The position numbers and the translations under genes were made by a program. Positions 19,349 through 27,592 of a DNA stretch of 52,913 nucleotides are shown piece by piece. Below the pieces are notes generated by a model that worked only from the letters and a program-made list of their open reading frames with translations, did no database searches and was not told the DNA's origin. This DNA comes from Clostridiales bacterium. GTDB lineage: Bacteria; Bacillota; Clostridia; TANB77; CAG-508. The DNA is taken from positions 29,714-82,626 of the forward strand of contig DQFO01000007.1 of the NCBI GenBank assembly GCA_003525075.1, in the 5' to 3' direction. The first letter of the stretch is position 1, and each line of letters starts with the position of its first letter.

Positions 19349-19737
19349 TATTTTTTCACCTCCTCAAACAAAGAAACTTGATTATCTTTTTTTTCTTCCT
19401 TTTTTTCTTCTTGTAATTCTTCTTTTTTTACTTCAGTTTTCTTTGTTTCCTTTTTTGGAGTTGATACTTTTTTATTTATTCCTAATTCTTCATTAGTTTT
19501 ATTGAAATAGGCCATAGCCCATAGATATACAATATTGTCTTGAACCATTGCTACATTATTTTGAGAAACGGTCCTTGCCTTATTACATATAAATTCATAC
19601 ATACCTTTTATAGTTTTTTCTTCATTATTAAATTTATCTCGTAGACTTTCTTTTTCTTTTATATAATTAAAAATTAAAATAACATTATGATTATTCATTT
19701 CTACTGCTTCTTTTTCCAATCTTTCTAAACCATCCAT
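19348..19737 (-). CDS. PcfK-like protein
   Basis: A 129-residue protein: a helical N-terminal domain (MYEFICNKARTVSQNNVAMV, IVYLWAMAYF) followed by a Lys/Glu-rich tail ending NQVSLFEEVKK, typical of PcfK-like proteins that pair with PcfJ. The last base overlaps the pcfJ-like start, so translation is coupled. The acidic-basic tail is probably disordered. Confidence 0.7.
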   Translation of the reverse strand: MDGLERLEKEAVEMNNHNVILIFNYIKEKESLRDKFNNEEKTIKGMYEFICNKARTVSQNNVAMVQDNIVYLWAMAYFNKTNEELGINKKVSTPKKETKKTEVKKEELQEEKKEEKKDNQVSLFEEVKK

Positions 19738-19755
19738 AATTTTCTCCTTCCAAAT

Positions 19756-20148
19756 TTAAGCTACCATTTTAAATCTATTAAATAGCTCATTTTCTTGTTT
19801 TTCTTTTTCCATATATAATTTGTAATTCTCTAAACCATATTTTTTTATTTTTGATTCTCGTTCTTTTTGGACCATATTTAATAGTTGTGGCAATTCTTCA
19901 AATGTATAAAAATAAGAGATAAGATTTTTAAAATAAATAATCTTATCCCCACAATAACCTTTTACAACATTAAATCTATAATGATATTTCTTTTTTCCAT
20001 TATGATCAGCAATTCTAATTCCACAACATACTCCATAATCCAATTTCAAATAAATAGAATTTGTTGTTACTGCATTATATCTGTGCACAGTAAATCCCAT
20101 ATCAAGCAATTTTTGTACTAAAACTTTTGCAATTTGCTTTTCGTTCAT
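19756..20148 (-). CDS. Hypothetical element protein
   Basis: A 130-residue protein whose first 75 residues look compact (IAKVLVQKLLDMGFTVHRYN, YGVCCGIRIADHNG) and whose end is a charged helix (QKERESKIKKYGLENYKLYMEKEKQ split by turns). Its ATG overlaps the TAA of the preceding gene (TAATG), so it is in the operon. Family not recognised. A large number of small accessory genes of unknown role is normal here. Confidence 0.6.
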   Translation of the reverse strand: MNEKQIAKVLVQKLLDMGFTVHRYNAVTTNSIYLKLDYGVCCGIRIADHNGKKKYHYRFNVVKGYCGDKIIYFKNLISYFYTFEELPQLLNMVQKERESKIKKYGLENYKLYMEKEKQENELFNRFKMVA

Positions 20149-20423
20149 TATGCTGCATCTTCCTGAATCTCATATAAATTGATGTATCTATTTCTATTTA
20201 TTTTACGAGTAATTGTTTTCATATATGGTTTAATATTTATAATTTCGTTCTCTGGTACATTTATTCTAGTTACTTTTGCTATTTTGGTACCATATTTTGT
20301 TGGTGCCTCAACTAAATCTCCAATATTTAATATTTTGTTTGTGTAATATGAATATTCTCTACCATTAAAAGTACGAGGACAGAAGTCGTCCTCATACTTA
20401 ATACTTATAATATTAGTATTCAT
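20148..20423 (-). CDS. Hypothetical small protein, SH3/KOW-like strands
   Basis: A 91-residue protein. ATG 20423 is chosen because GGAGG lies 8 bases upstream. The centre reads NIGDLVEAPTKYGTKIAKVTRI, which is the pattern of a small beta-barrel of the SH3 or KOW type that often binds nucleic acid or protein. Both ends overlap neighbouring genes by a few bases. No family assigned. Confidence 0.55.
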   Translation of the reverse strand: MNTNIISIKYEDDFCPRTFNGREYSYYTNKILNIGDLVEAPTKYGTKIAKVTRINVPENEIINIKPYMKTITRKINRNRYINLYEIQEDAA

Positions 20424-20622
20424 TCCTGTTAGCCTCCATTTCTTGCATTCTTTGAAATTCAATATCGTCAAGTTCAGCGTTCATTCTACTTAATAATCCA
20501 GAAACACTGATAAAGTCTCCTAAATCTGATCCATTCGTTTCATTAAATTTTAAGAGTACAACCAAAGCATTTGCTAAAATTTGCAATTCATTTTCTGTAA
20601 ATATCATTTCATTACTATTCAT
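20413..20622 (-). CDS. Small helical hypothetical protein
   Basis: A 69-residue, mostly helical acidic protein (FTENELQILANALVVLLKF, LSRMNAELDDIEFQ). It overlaps the next gene by 11 bases and the upstream gene by 4, which supports translation as part of the operon. Function unknown. Confidence 0.5.
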   Translation of the reverse strand: MNSNEMIFTENELQILANALVVLLKFNETNGSDLGDFISVSGLLSRMNAELDDIEFQRMQEMEANRNEY

Positions 20623-20972
20623 TTATTTTTTCCCTCCAATTCATTGTAATAATCCTTTAAATCTTTATATAATATATATTTATCTTGTAGTACATAGAAA
20701 CCTGCCATTGGATGATTATACAGTCCTATTACATTATTTTTGTTACGATACTCTTTTTGTATTTCTTCTATTAGTGAATTTGCTTCTTCAACTATAAAAT
20801 CTCTATTTTCCTCATCAATATCATTGTGTGGATTTTCTACATAATAGATTTGGTCTTGAAGATTTTTAATAATATCTTTTGCTTTACCAATAATAGCATT
20901 TTCATCATTTCTAAAAAATTTAGTATTACTTAATTTTTGAAAATACTTATTTATAAAAAACTGCTTAAACAT
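20619..20972 (-). CDS. Hypothetical helical protein
   Basis: A 117-residue mainly helical protein (AIIGKAKDIIKNLQDQIYYV, IVEEANSLIEEIQKEYRN) with a C-terminal AGFYVLQDKYILYKDLKDYY. GGAGGG precedes ATG. It lies between ssb and small genes of the same operon. Not recognised. Confidence 0.5.
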   Translation of the reverse strand: MFKQFFINKYFQKLSNTKFFRNDENAIIGKAKDIIKNLQDQIYYVENPHNDIDEENRDFIVEEANSLIEEIQKEYRNKNNVIGLYNHPMAGFYVLQDKYILYKDLKDYYNELEGKNK

Positions 20973-20986
20973 AAATAGCCCTCCTT

Positions 20987-21409
20987 CTAAAATGGCAAAT
21001 CATCACCATTACATATAAAATCAGATGTATCATCATCATTTTTATTTATGGGAGTGGGTGAGTTTAGTATTGCCTCATTATTTTGTTTGTTTTTACTTTC
21101 TATAAAATCTACTTCTTCAGCAATAACTTCTGTTACATAATGCTTTTGACCGTTTGGGTCATCCCAAGACCTTGTTTCTAATCTACCAGAAATCGCAACT
21201 TGATTTCCTTTAAATAAATATTTTGAAATATTTTCTGCAAGTTTATTCCATGCAATAATATTAAAAAAATCAGCTTGTCTTTCTTCACCAGGTTTAACAA
21301 ATTTACGATTTACAGCGAGGCTAAAAGAAGCAACAGCTGTATTATTTGTTTGAGTGTATCTAAGTTCTACATCTTTTGTAAGTCTACCAATTAAAATTAC
21401 TTTGTTCAT
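20987..21409 (-). CDS. ssb: Single-stranded DNA-binding protein
   Basis: A 140-residue SSB: MNKVILIGRLTKDVELRYT, FSLAVNR, ADFFNIIAWNKLAENISKYL and GNQVAISGRLETRSW form the OB fold, followed by a flexible linker and the acidic tip DDLPF that recruits replication partners. An element-borne SSB covers transferred single strands in the recipient. The gene follows an S6-type gene by 18 bases, mimicking the chromosomal rpsF-ssb order. Confidence 0.93.
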   Translation of the reverse strand: MNKVILIGRLTKDVELRYTQTNNTAVASFSLAVNRKFVKPGEERQADFFNIIAWNKLAENISKYLFKGNQVAISGRLETRSWDDPNGQKHYVTEVIAEEVDFIESKNKQNNEAILNSPTPINKNDDDTSDFICNGDDLPF

Positions 21410-21427
21410 ATTTTTTATTTCCTTTCC

Positions 21428-21712
21428 TTATTCATCAATTTTTACTGTAATAAATTTTAAAACTTCATCTGTAATTCTATATAGTCGTTCTAGTTCAGAA
21501 ATACATTGAGGTTTTGCTTCAAAATCTATCTCATAGTAATATGCTTGTTTCTGCTTTCTTATTTCGTAAGCTAAAGTTCTCTTTCCAATGTTTTTAATAT
21601 CGTTTATTTTTCCAAAATCCGAAATACATTTTATTATTTTATCTAATATCTTTTTTTGATCCTTTTCTAATAATTTTATATTTAGTAAAAATATTGTTTC
21701 ATATTTATTCAT
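21428..21712 (-). CDS. rpsF: Ribosomal protein S6 family protein on the element
   Basis: A 94-residue protein with the S6 pattern: MNKYETIFLLN, then NIGKRTLAYEIRKQKQAYYY and a final hydrophobic strand (LKFITVKID). S6 binds 16S RNA with S18 and autoregulates its own mRNA. Here it is found in a conjugative operon upstream of ssb without rpsR, so it is probably a paralogue captured together with ssb. Whether it enters ribosomes or only controls the operon is unknown. Confidence 0.82.
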   Translation of the reverse strand: MNKYETIFLLNIKLLEKDQKKILDKIIKCISDFGKINDIKNIGKRTLAYEIRKQKQAYYYEIDFEAKPQCISELERLYRITDEVLKFITVKIDE

Positions 21713-21735
21713 TTTTTAAATCATCCTTTCCTTAT

Positions 21736-22152
21736 TTATGCGGCATCTCTAAAGATAAACTCTTTATTATGCTCTCTATTTTTTTCTTTCATTTTTCTTT
21801 GATTAAAGTAATATTCTTCTAAAAATTCTTCTTTAAAGAGATTTACTTTCTTTTCATGCTTTGATAGTTTGAACATATTAGTATATTTTCTAATATCTCT
21901 TTTTTTCATCGAAACCCTTTTATTATTTTTTATAGATACAATCAAAAAAGTCCCAATTAAAATGTAACCATCAAAAAGCCTGTTATATTCTGTATAATCC
22001 GTTTGCTTTGATAAATAAATAATTGTATTTTCATTTACTCTTATTTTTTGTAGGTCTTCTCCTAATAGTGATTTTATAAATTTTATATTTGCAGGAATTT
22101 TTACTTTTTGTACTTCTTTTCCTGGCATTACTAATAAACTTTTAATTTTCAT
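21736..22152 (-). CDS. DUF3846-like protein
   Basis: A 138-residue protein. The beginning KIKSLLVMPGKEVQKVKIPA and FIKSLLGEDLQKIRV, then LFDGYILIGTFLIV, fit the pattern I recall for DUF3846 proteins of conjugative elements and phages. The last 45 residues are basic and helical, beyond the usual domain. Function unknown. AGGAACACTT lies before ATG. Confidence 0.55.
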   Translation of the reverse strand: MKIKSLLVMPGKEVQKVKIPANIKFIKSLLGEDLQKIRVNENTIIYLSKQTDYTEYNRLFDGYILIGTFLIVSIKNNKRVSMKKRDIRKYTNMFKLSKHEKKVNLFKEEFLEEYYFNQRKMKEKNREHNKEFIFRDAA

Positions 22153-22179
22153 AAGTGTTCCTCCATTATTTTATTAAGA

Positions 22180-23802
22180 CTATGCAGCAATTTGCATAGT
22201 CTCTATATTTTGATAATTTGATATTTCTAAATTTTGTCCTTTTTCTACTTTTGCAATAAGAATTTGAGTATCATTTGAAAAATCCTCAATAAAATTATAA
22301 TCTGCACAAGATTCGCTATCATCAACAAATAGTGGCAAATTAACACCAGAAATTTTATTTAACATATTGCTAATTTCAAGTGATGTAGCAATAGTTTCAG
22401 ACCTAGACAAATTTTTAAATTCGTTGCCTTTATATGTAATAATAAAATCCTGTTTAATTTCTCCACTATCTTTTAAAATAGTATAATATTTAATACCGAC
22501 ATTTTTTAAATGTTTTGTTGCATGTTGCATTTTTGCTTCAATATAATTAATTAGTAATTTCTGAGCAATATCTTTTGCTTTTTTATTAGAATCAAGACTA
22601 TTATATAATTCATCAATATTTTTGTTAAATATTTGTATATCTGCCTTTGCTTTTTGTATATTTTCTCTCTTAACATTTATTGAAGTATTGTATTGGTCTA
22701 TTTCAGACTTTTCTTTTTCTAATACTTTGATTTGATTTTCTACTTCTGTAATTCGTGTTTTTTGTTTATCTGCATTGTCATTTCCTAGTGCATATAATTT
22801 ACATTTTTCAACTGCTAGATTTTTCTTTATTTCTTGTAATTCTGTTTCAAGTTTTATTTTATTTGAATAGTCATTTTCTAAATCAGTTTTCATATTTTGT
22901 ATGGTATTCAAGCGACCTTTATCAGATAATTGTTGTTTGCACATTGGACAATATGATATAGGTTCATTTTTTATTGAAAGATATGTCTTTTTTCCATTTA
23001 TCATATTGGTAGTTAATGTTTCTATTTGATTTTGATATAAGTTTATTTGACTGTTAAGATTTTCAACAATTTTTAATTGCTTATTTCTCGCTTCAGCTTT
23101 TTGGTCAGTCTTTAAGAATGATAATTCCTGCTGTGCAAGTGATAATTCTTCTTGCTTATCGAATGTTTTTAGGGTATCTAGTTTTTCACCAATAAAGTTT
23201 TCTGCATAAGCAATTTTTCCTTGTAGATTTTTTATTTTATCTTCGTACATTTTTTTATCATCATTTAACTCTTGAATATATTTTGTAACATTTTTTGGGC
23301 ATCCTTCTAAAATACTTTTTTCTTCTTTATCTAGCTTATTATAAATTTCTTTAATATCAATTTCAGGCAAGTATTTATCAAGTAATGCTTTTTGGTCTGC
23401 AGGTGAACGACTAATAAAATAATTTGAATTTACAATAGATAAAAATAGCTTTTTATCACTGTAATAAGATGTTAATTCATCTTGGCTGATTTGCTTTTCA
23501 TCTAATAATAAAAAATTCTTTTTGTTATTATACTTATTTTTTAATCTTTTAAGTGTGTGATTAACTCCTAAATTATCAATAAAATGTATTTCTACATAGC
23601 AATTATCTGTATTTTTATTTCCAATATATACTTTGTCATCTCCAGTTAGATTACAACCTAAAAATCCCCAAATAACTGCATATAAAATGTTAGTTTTTCC
23701 TTTTGCATTTCCACCAGTAATTGATGTAACATCGAATAAATCTGTTTCAAATTCATTCTCAAATTTTCTAAAACCAATGGTTTTTAAATATGTAATTTTC
23801 AT
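22180..23802 (-). CDS. SMC/SbcC-like AAA ATPase
   Basis: A 540-residue ATPase starting at 23802 (GGAAGGAG upstream; the longer frame adds 11 residues without a site). The N-terminal half-domain has FRKFENEF and Walker A GGNAKGKT near 35. A long coiled coil follows, interrupted by YCPMCKQQL near 290, which resembles a RecN/Rad50-type zinc-hook CxxC. The C-terminal half has NLSRSETIATSLEISNML (ABC signature-like) and LFVDDSESCADYN. It may handle DNA ends or condense transferred DNA; phages use similar SbcC-like proteins. Confidence 0.8.
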   Translation of the reverse strand: MKITYLKTIGFRKFENEFETDLFDVTSITGGNAKGKTNILYAVIWGFLGCNLTGDDKVYIGNKNTDNCYVEIHFIDNLGVNHTLKRLKNKYNNKKNFLLLDEKQISQDELTSYYSDKKLFLSIVNSNYFISRSPADQKALLDKYLPEIDIKEIYNKLDKEEKSILEGCPKNVTKYIQELNDDKKMYEDKIKNLQGKIAYAENFIGEKLDTLKTFDKQEELSLAQQELSFLKTDQKAEARNKQLKIVENLNSQINLYQNQIETLTTNMINGKKTYLSIKNEPISYCPMCKQQLSDKGRLNTIQNMKTDLENDYSNKIKLETELQEIKKNLAVEKCKLYALGNDNADKQKTRITEVENQIKVLEKEKSEIDQYNTSINVKRENIQKAKADIQIFNKNIDELYNSLDSNKKAKDIAQKLLINYIEAKMQHATKHLKNVGIKYYTILKDSGEIKQDFIITYKGNEFKNLSRSETIATSLEISNMLNKISGVNLPLFVDDSESCADYNFIEDFSNDTQILIAKVEKGQNLEISNYQNIETMQIAA

Positions 23803-23804
23803 TT

Positions 23805-24002
23805 TTAAAATTCTCCTTCCAACTTTTCTAAGCATTTTCCATCAATCCAATCCTCAGTACCATCATTAAACTTAATATTATAATCAAAATAAAAAGGATC
23901 ACGACAAATAACTTTTGCAATCCTATTTTTATAAATAGTTCCGTTTTCTTTTCCAATGCCATTAACTATAACCATCTCATCTATTTTAAATTTATTGTGC
24001 AT
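23805..24002 (-). CDS. Small beta-rich hypothetical protein
   Basis: A 65-residue protein (FKIDEMVIVNGIGKENGTIY, then IKFNDGTEDWIDGKCLEKLE) with an SH3-like strand pattern. It ends 3 bases before the ATPase start, AAAGGA precedes ATG. Function unknown. Confidence 0.55.
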   Translation of the reverse strand: MHNKFKIDEMVIVNGIGKENGTIYKNRIAKVICRDPFYFDYNIKFNDGTEDWIDGKCLEKLEGEF

Positions 24003-24033
24003 AGAAATTCCTTTAATTTTTTTATTTTGAGTA

Positions 24034-24074
24034 TTGACATTTTTAGTATTGTTCCTATATAGTATAGGTATAGT
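24034..24074 (+). promoter_or_regulatory. Promoter-like sequence with palindrome, facing into the RDF-like gene antisense
   Basis: TTGACA (24034-24039) is followed after 16-18 bases by TATATA/TATAGT, and CCTATA-TAG-TATAGG (24054-24068) is an inverted repeat across the -10 region. On the plus strand this would transcribe against the 24107-25243 gene. It may also serve as an operator for the minus-strand operon. Confidence 0.35.
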
Positions 24075-24106
24075 GTGAAATTAAAATTTGTGGTAGCAAG
24101 ATTTAT

Positions 24107-25243
24107 CTATGCTGCTACTTTTTTTGGCATAATGTTCACGAACTCAATATGTTTTGATATAATATTATCTTTAAATTTTTCTAGTTCAATAATCAATTCT
24201 GTTCCAATATCGCATTTTTCCATTTCTGCTCTAAATTCTGGTTTTACTATTACATCTGTTGTTTTATCGTTTATATCAGTTACTTTAGCGATTAAATATT
24301 CTGTATCTTTTCCAGCTTTTTTAAATGTTTTATATTCTGTGTCATATAAAAAGCAATGTTCCTTGTATGTTTCAGTTTTTTGCTTATTTTGTTCATTTGT
24401 TGTTTGCGATTGTTCTGCTTGAGAATCAACTTTTTCATTTTCTGTAATTGGTACAACATTATCAGTATTGACTTTTGTAGATTTTTTTGTAGTGTTTTTT
24501 GTTTGGCTATTAGTTTCTTTTTTAGTTGTTTTTACTATTTCTGCTTGATTTTGAATAGGATTATCAACAGTTTTTTGACTTTCTGTGGATACAATAGAAT
24601 TATTAGTATTTTTTTGATAATTTGAATTAAAATCTTCTGCTTTTACAATATCAATAACAAAATTATTGAATTTTTTTCCTTCAGAATTAGTTTGTTCAAT
24701 TTGATTTAAGAATATTGTATAAGTTCCTTTTAAAGAATTTCCTAAATATTTTTGAAAATTTATGTATTCTTCTAAATTTGATATAGATTGTTGACCTGTA
24801 ATTTTCATAATCCAAATTCTGTCCTTACTTATTTCAGGTAATAAAAATTTTAGAGTACCTTCATAATTACAAGCTGGTTTACTAGCACCTTTTTGTTTAA
24901 TGCAATATTGGCAATCAGAACTACATTCAATGTCTTGCCATTTATTAGACACTTTTTGTTTTCCCTTTGAAGTTCCAGCCATACAATAACAAACAGCTCC
25001 GCCTTGATTATATCTAGCTTTACGAATTGATAACGGTTCTTCGTCAAAAAATTGAATATTTAAAGATGTTTGTTTTGGGTATTTTTCATTAAATCTATTC
25101 AACATAAAATTCATATTATTATTTTTAGTTGTTGCAATAAAATATCCTAATTCTGTTACTCTTTTTCTTTGATTTACAATTTGTTGCATTCCATGTTGGA
25201 TTCTACCGACTATTGGTAAATTTGTTTTTGTTACTTGTTCCAT
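24107..25243 (-). CDS. Recombination directionality factor-like protein (phage gp3-type)
   Basis: A 378-residue protein. The first 200 residues resemble the Cys-rich phage protein family that includes recombination directionality factors: LPIVGRIQHGMQ, RVTELGYFIATT, a Cys cluster (CYCMAG, CSSDCQYC, ACNYEG) and LKFLLPEI. About 110 residues of Thr/Asn/Lys-rich linker follow, then a C-terminal domain (KAGKDTEYLIAKVTDIN). The assignment to that family is from pattern memory. If right, it would control excision by one of the two recombinases in the element. Confidence 0.55.
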   Translation of the reverse strand: MEQVTKTNLPIVGRIQHGMQQIVNQRKRVTELGYFIATTKNNNMNFMLNRFNEKYPKQTSLNIQFFDEEPLSIRKARYNQGGAVCYCMAGTSKGKQKVSNKWQDIECSSDCQYCIKQKGASKPACNYEGTLKFLLPEISKDRIWIMKITGQQSISNLEEYINFQKYLGNSLKGTYTIFLNQIEQTNSEGKKFNNFVIDIVKAEDFNSNYQKNTNNSIVSTESQKTVDNPIQNQAEIVKTTKKETNSQTKNTTKKSTKVNTDNVVPITENEKVDSQAEQSQTTNEQNKQKTETYKEHCFLYDTEYKTFKKAGKDTEYLIAKVTDINDKTTDVIVKPEFRAEMEKCDIGTELIIELEKFKDNIISKHIEFVNIMPKKVAA

Positions 25244-25267
25244 ATTATTTCATCCTTTCATTTTTAT

Positions 25268-25630
25268 TTATGCTGCAAGTAATTCAGTTTCATAATACCT
25301 TTGGCTATTTATTTTTGAAAAATTTATTTTGTAAATAGGGTAAAAGACATTATCAATGATGCACATTTTGATTTTTTCTGCTAAAATTCCTAGTTTCTCT
25401 AATTGTGGTACTAATGTAGGTTTAAATTTGTTGTCAACGATAATTGTGTCATCTGTTAAGTTAACAACATTTTGATTCAAAGTAATGTCTGCAAAATGTG
25501 ATATTTGATTTACATTTGCATCTAAACCATAAAGACTTAATTGTAAATTTCCATTTTTATATGAAGAACTTTCTATAAAACAATTTTTAAATGTTTCTCC
25601 ATATAATTCTAAATCGAAACCACTTCTCAT
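25268..25630 (-). CDS. Hypothetical element protein (DUF4313-like)
   Basis: First gene of the minus operon, 120 residues, beta-rich (NLQLSLYGLDANVNQISHFA, VNLTDDTIIVDN) with a C-terminal ICxxxYxxY-like segment (MCIIDNVFYPIYKINF). It resembles DUF4313 proteins of conjugative elements; that is tentative. GGAAGGAG precedes ATG. A leader terminator lies about 85 bases upstream. Confidence 0.5.
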   Translation of the reverse strand: MRSGFDLELYGETFKNCFIESSSYKNGNLQLSLYGLDANVNQISHFADITLNQNVVNLTDDTIIVDNKFKPTLVPQLEKLGILAEKIKMCIIDNVFYPIYKINFSKINSQRYYETELLAA

Positions 25631-25712
25631 AATAAAAATCTCCTTCCAATTTTAATTGAATATTTGTGTAAAAAGATTTTTTAAAAATCCTCCTTTCCTT
25701 TTATTTATGGGC

Positions 25713-25764
25713 AAAAAAAGAGAAAGTAAACTAAGCTAAGGGGGCCAGCTTGATTTTACTTTCT
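25713..25764 (-). terminator. Leader terminator/attenuator of the minus operon
   Basis: On the minus strand AGAAAGTAAA and AAGCT (25764-25747) pair with AGCTT and TTTACTTTCT (25737-25721), with a small bulge, followed by a run of seven T (25719-25713). The loop holds GGCCCCC. Placed upstream of the first gene of the operon, it could attenuate it. Confidence 0.55.
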
Positions 25765-25775
25765 TATTTATTAAG

Positions 25776-25953
25776 CATAACAAATAATCTATATATAAGT
25801 TATGTTGTAACCCAAAATTATGCTGTATTTTAATAAATACAGATGTGTTTATTACTAACTTATTTTAGTAATTATGCTATAAAGATAATTCTTTATAGGT
25901 AGTTATAGTAAAAACTATAACATAATCTTAATACACATTTATATTTTATTAAG
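25776..25953. repeat. Run of six consecutive hairpins, candidate origin or structured leader
   Basis: Six separate inverted repeats follow one another: 25776-25781/25799-25804 (6 bp), 25823-25830/25835-25842 (8 bp), 25851-25858/25865-25872 (8 bp), 25877-25885/25890-25898 (9 bp), 25902-25909/25914-25921 (8 bp) and 25927-25933/25947-25953 (7 bp). They lie in a 500-base gene-free stretch between divergent units. Such arrays occur in oriT regions, single-strand origins and long structured leaders. The rest of the gap (25954-26136) is T-rich without clear signals. Confidence 0.5.
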
Positions 25954-26136
25954 TTTTATAATTTATTTCAATAATTAGTTTCAAAAAAATATTTTTGTTT
26001 ATATATCAATATTTTCCTTATCTTTTTATGTCTTTTTTTTAGAAAAATATTTTTTTAAATTTTATTCTTTTCAACGTTCCTTTTTTAGATTTTATTTTAT
26101 ACAATATTTGAAAACAAAAAGATGGGAGTTGATATT

Positions 26137-26442
26137 ATGGATAAAAAGAAATGTGATTATTTCATACAAAAGATTTTTGAGATGCAGGAAAAATCAGATT
26201 CTTTAAATATGGAAGATGAAGAAATGGTATTAAACCAAAACAAAGTAGCATCAAAATCAAAAGAAATGTATGACTTTATGGCTGATAACCTAGCACCAGA
26301 TGAAAAAGAAATTTTAAAGGGAATGATGACTAGAAGAAATGATGCAATAGAAACTGCTCATTCAAGAGAAAGTTTTTTATTTTACAAAAATGGCTTTTTA
26401 GATGGTATGGGATTTTTACTAAATGCTGTAAGGTATATGTAA
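26137..26442 (+). CDS. Small acidic helical hypothetical protein
   Basis: A 101-residue helical protein (DYFIQKIFEMQEKSDSLNM, EKEILKGMMTRRNDAIETA, FLFYKNGFLDGMGFLLNAV). ATG 26137 has GGGAG 9 bases upstream; the in-frame TTG/ATG upstream overlaps that site. The C-terminal FYKNGFLDGM pattern is seen in small Firmicute element proteins. Role unknown; it precedes the recombinase by 173 bases of repeats. Confidence 0.55.
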   Translation: MDKKKCDYFIQKIFEMQEKSDSLNMEDEEMVLNQNKVASKSKEMYDFMADNLAPDEKEILKGMMTRRNDAIETAHSRESFLFYKNGFLDGMGFLLNAVRYM

Positions 26443-26484
26443 AATAATTTTGCTCTATTATATATAGAGCAAAAAATTACTATT

Positions 26485-26600
26485 AAAAAAATGTAACATA
26501 ATTGCGATTATGATACATTTTAGAGCTATATTATAAAAAATATGTATAAAAAATGTAACATAATCATAAAAAATCGTTATATAAAAATGTAACATAATCA
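26485..26600 (+). repeat. Three direct and one inverted copy of AAAAATGTAACATAATCA
   Basis: Copies at about 26485-26502, 26548-26566 and 26583-26600, with an inverted copy at 26507-26521 forming a hairpin with the first. The last copy touches the ribosome site of the recombinase. They could be arm-type recombinase or RDF sites, or operators. Confidence 0.65.
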
Positions 26601-26615
26601 AAAAGGAGTGATTTT

Positions 26616-27491
26616 ATGCTAGATGGATTTAAAGATTTTATGGATAGTGAGTTAAGACTTTCAGAAAATTCTATAAGTAGTTATTACAGTGATGTAAAGT
26701 TGTATGAAAAATATTATAAAGATTCTTACGATGAAGAATTGAACGAACTAGTTTATACAGATGTTAAAATGTATAAGCAATATTTATTGAACAACAGTAC
26801 AGATTCTAAAACAATAAATAGAAAATTGACATCACTTCGTACTTATAATAAATTTTTAATTCAAGAAAAAATACAAACAGAAATGGTAATAAAGGATCGC
26901 GATTTTATAAAGATACAAAAAACAAAATTAAATAATAATATAATTTCTGTTCAAGATGTAAATAAAATTAAACATTATGCTGCCAAAGACATAAAGGCTT
27001 CTAAAAGAGATTTTTGTTTTATATCAATTTTATGTTATGGGGGATTACGAGCAAGTGAAATAACAAATATAAAAATAGTGGATATAAGACTAAACGAAAG
27101 AGAACTTTACATTGTAGGTAAAGGCGAAAAGTTTAGAACAGTTGTTATAAATAATATAATGTATTTTGCTATAAAAGATTATTTGGAAGAAAGACAACAA
27201 ATGAATACTAAAAATCCATATTTATTCGTTAGTCAAAAAAGTATAAATACTAAGAAACCAGTAAATAGAAATTTCTGCAATAGATTATTGGCTAAATATA
27301 AAGATGCTTGTAAATTAAATGAATTGCATCCACATTTATTACGACATTTTTATGGAACGAATGCTTTGCATAATGCTGGATATACAATAGAACAGGTTGC
27401 AAGTCAAATGGGGCATAGTGATATAAACACTACAAAACAATATTTGGATACAGAAAAAGAGGATATGATGGCATTGGCAAATAAATTATAG
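26616..27491 (+). CDS. Tyrosine recombinase (XerC/D-like), second in the element
   Basis: A 291-residue site-specific recombinase. The N-terminal SAM-like core-binding domain (1-105) is followed by the catalytic domain: Arg in GGLRASEI near 145, Lys in GKGEKFR near 172, HPHLLRHF near 240, MGHSDINTTKQY with the Tyr near 281. The length and lack of an extra arm domain fit the XerD/resolvase type rather than a large ICE integrase. Its own gene is preceded by four repeats that may be its targets. It could invert a local segment, resolve dimers, or belong to a nested element. Confidence 0.88.
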   Translation: MLDGFKDFMDSELRLSENSISSYYSDVKLYEKYYKDSYDEELNELVYTDVKMYKQYLLNNSTDSKTINRKLTSLRTYNKFLIQEKIQTEMVIKDRDFIKIQKTKLNNNIISVQDVNKIKHYAAKDIKASKRDFCFISILCYGGLRASEITNIKIVDIRLNERELYIVGKGEKFRTVVINNIMYFAIKDYLEERQQMNTKNPYLFVSQKSINTKKPVNRNFCNRLLAKYKDACKLNELHPHLLRHFYGTNALHNAGYTIEQVASQMGHSDINTTKQYLDTEKEDMMALANKL

Positions 27492-27498
27492 CATAATA

Positions 27499-27530
27499 AA
27501 AAATAACAGGTCAAAAACCTGTTATTTTTT
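27499..27530 (+). terminator. Rho-independent terminator after the recombinase
   Basis: AAAAATAACAGG (27499-27510) and CCTGTTATTTTT (27518-27529) form a perfect 12-bp stem around a 7-base loop. Confidence 0.8.
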
Positions 27531-27592
27531 ACTAAATTATTAGTTAGAAGATCTGATATTATTTTGGCATTTTGCTGAAATATAAAATATTT

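Noticed and set aside
24356..24625. Cys/Phe-rich plus-strand frames opposite the RDF-like gene
   Set aside because: Shadow frames of the Thr/Asn/Lys-rich linker, without ribosome sites.
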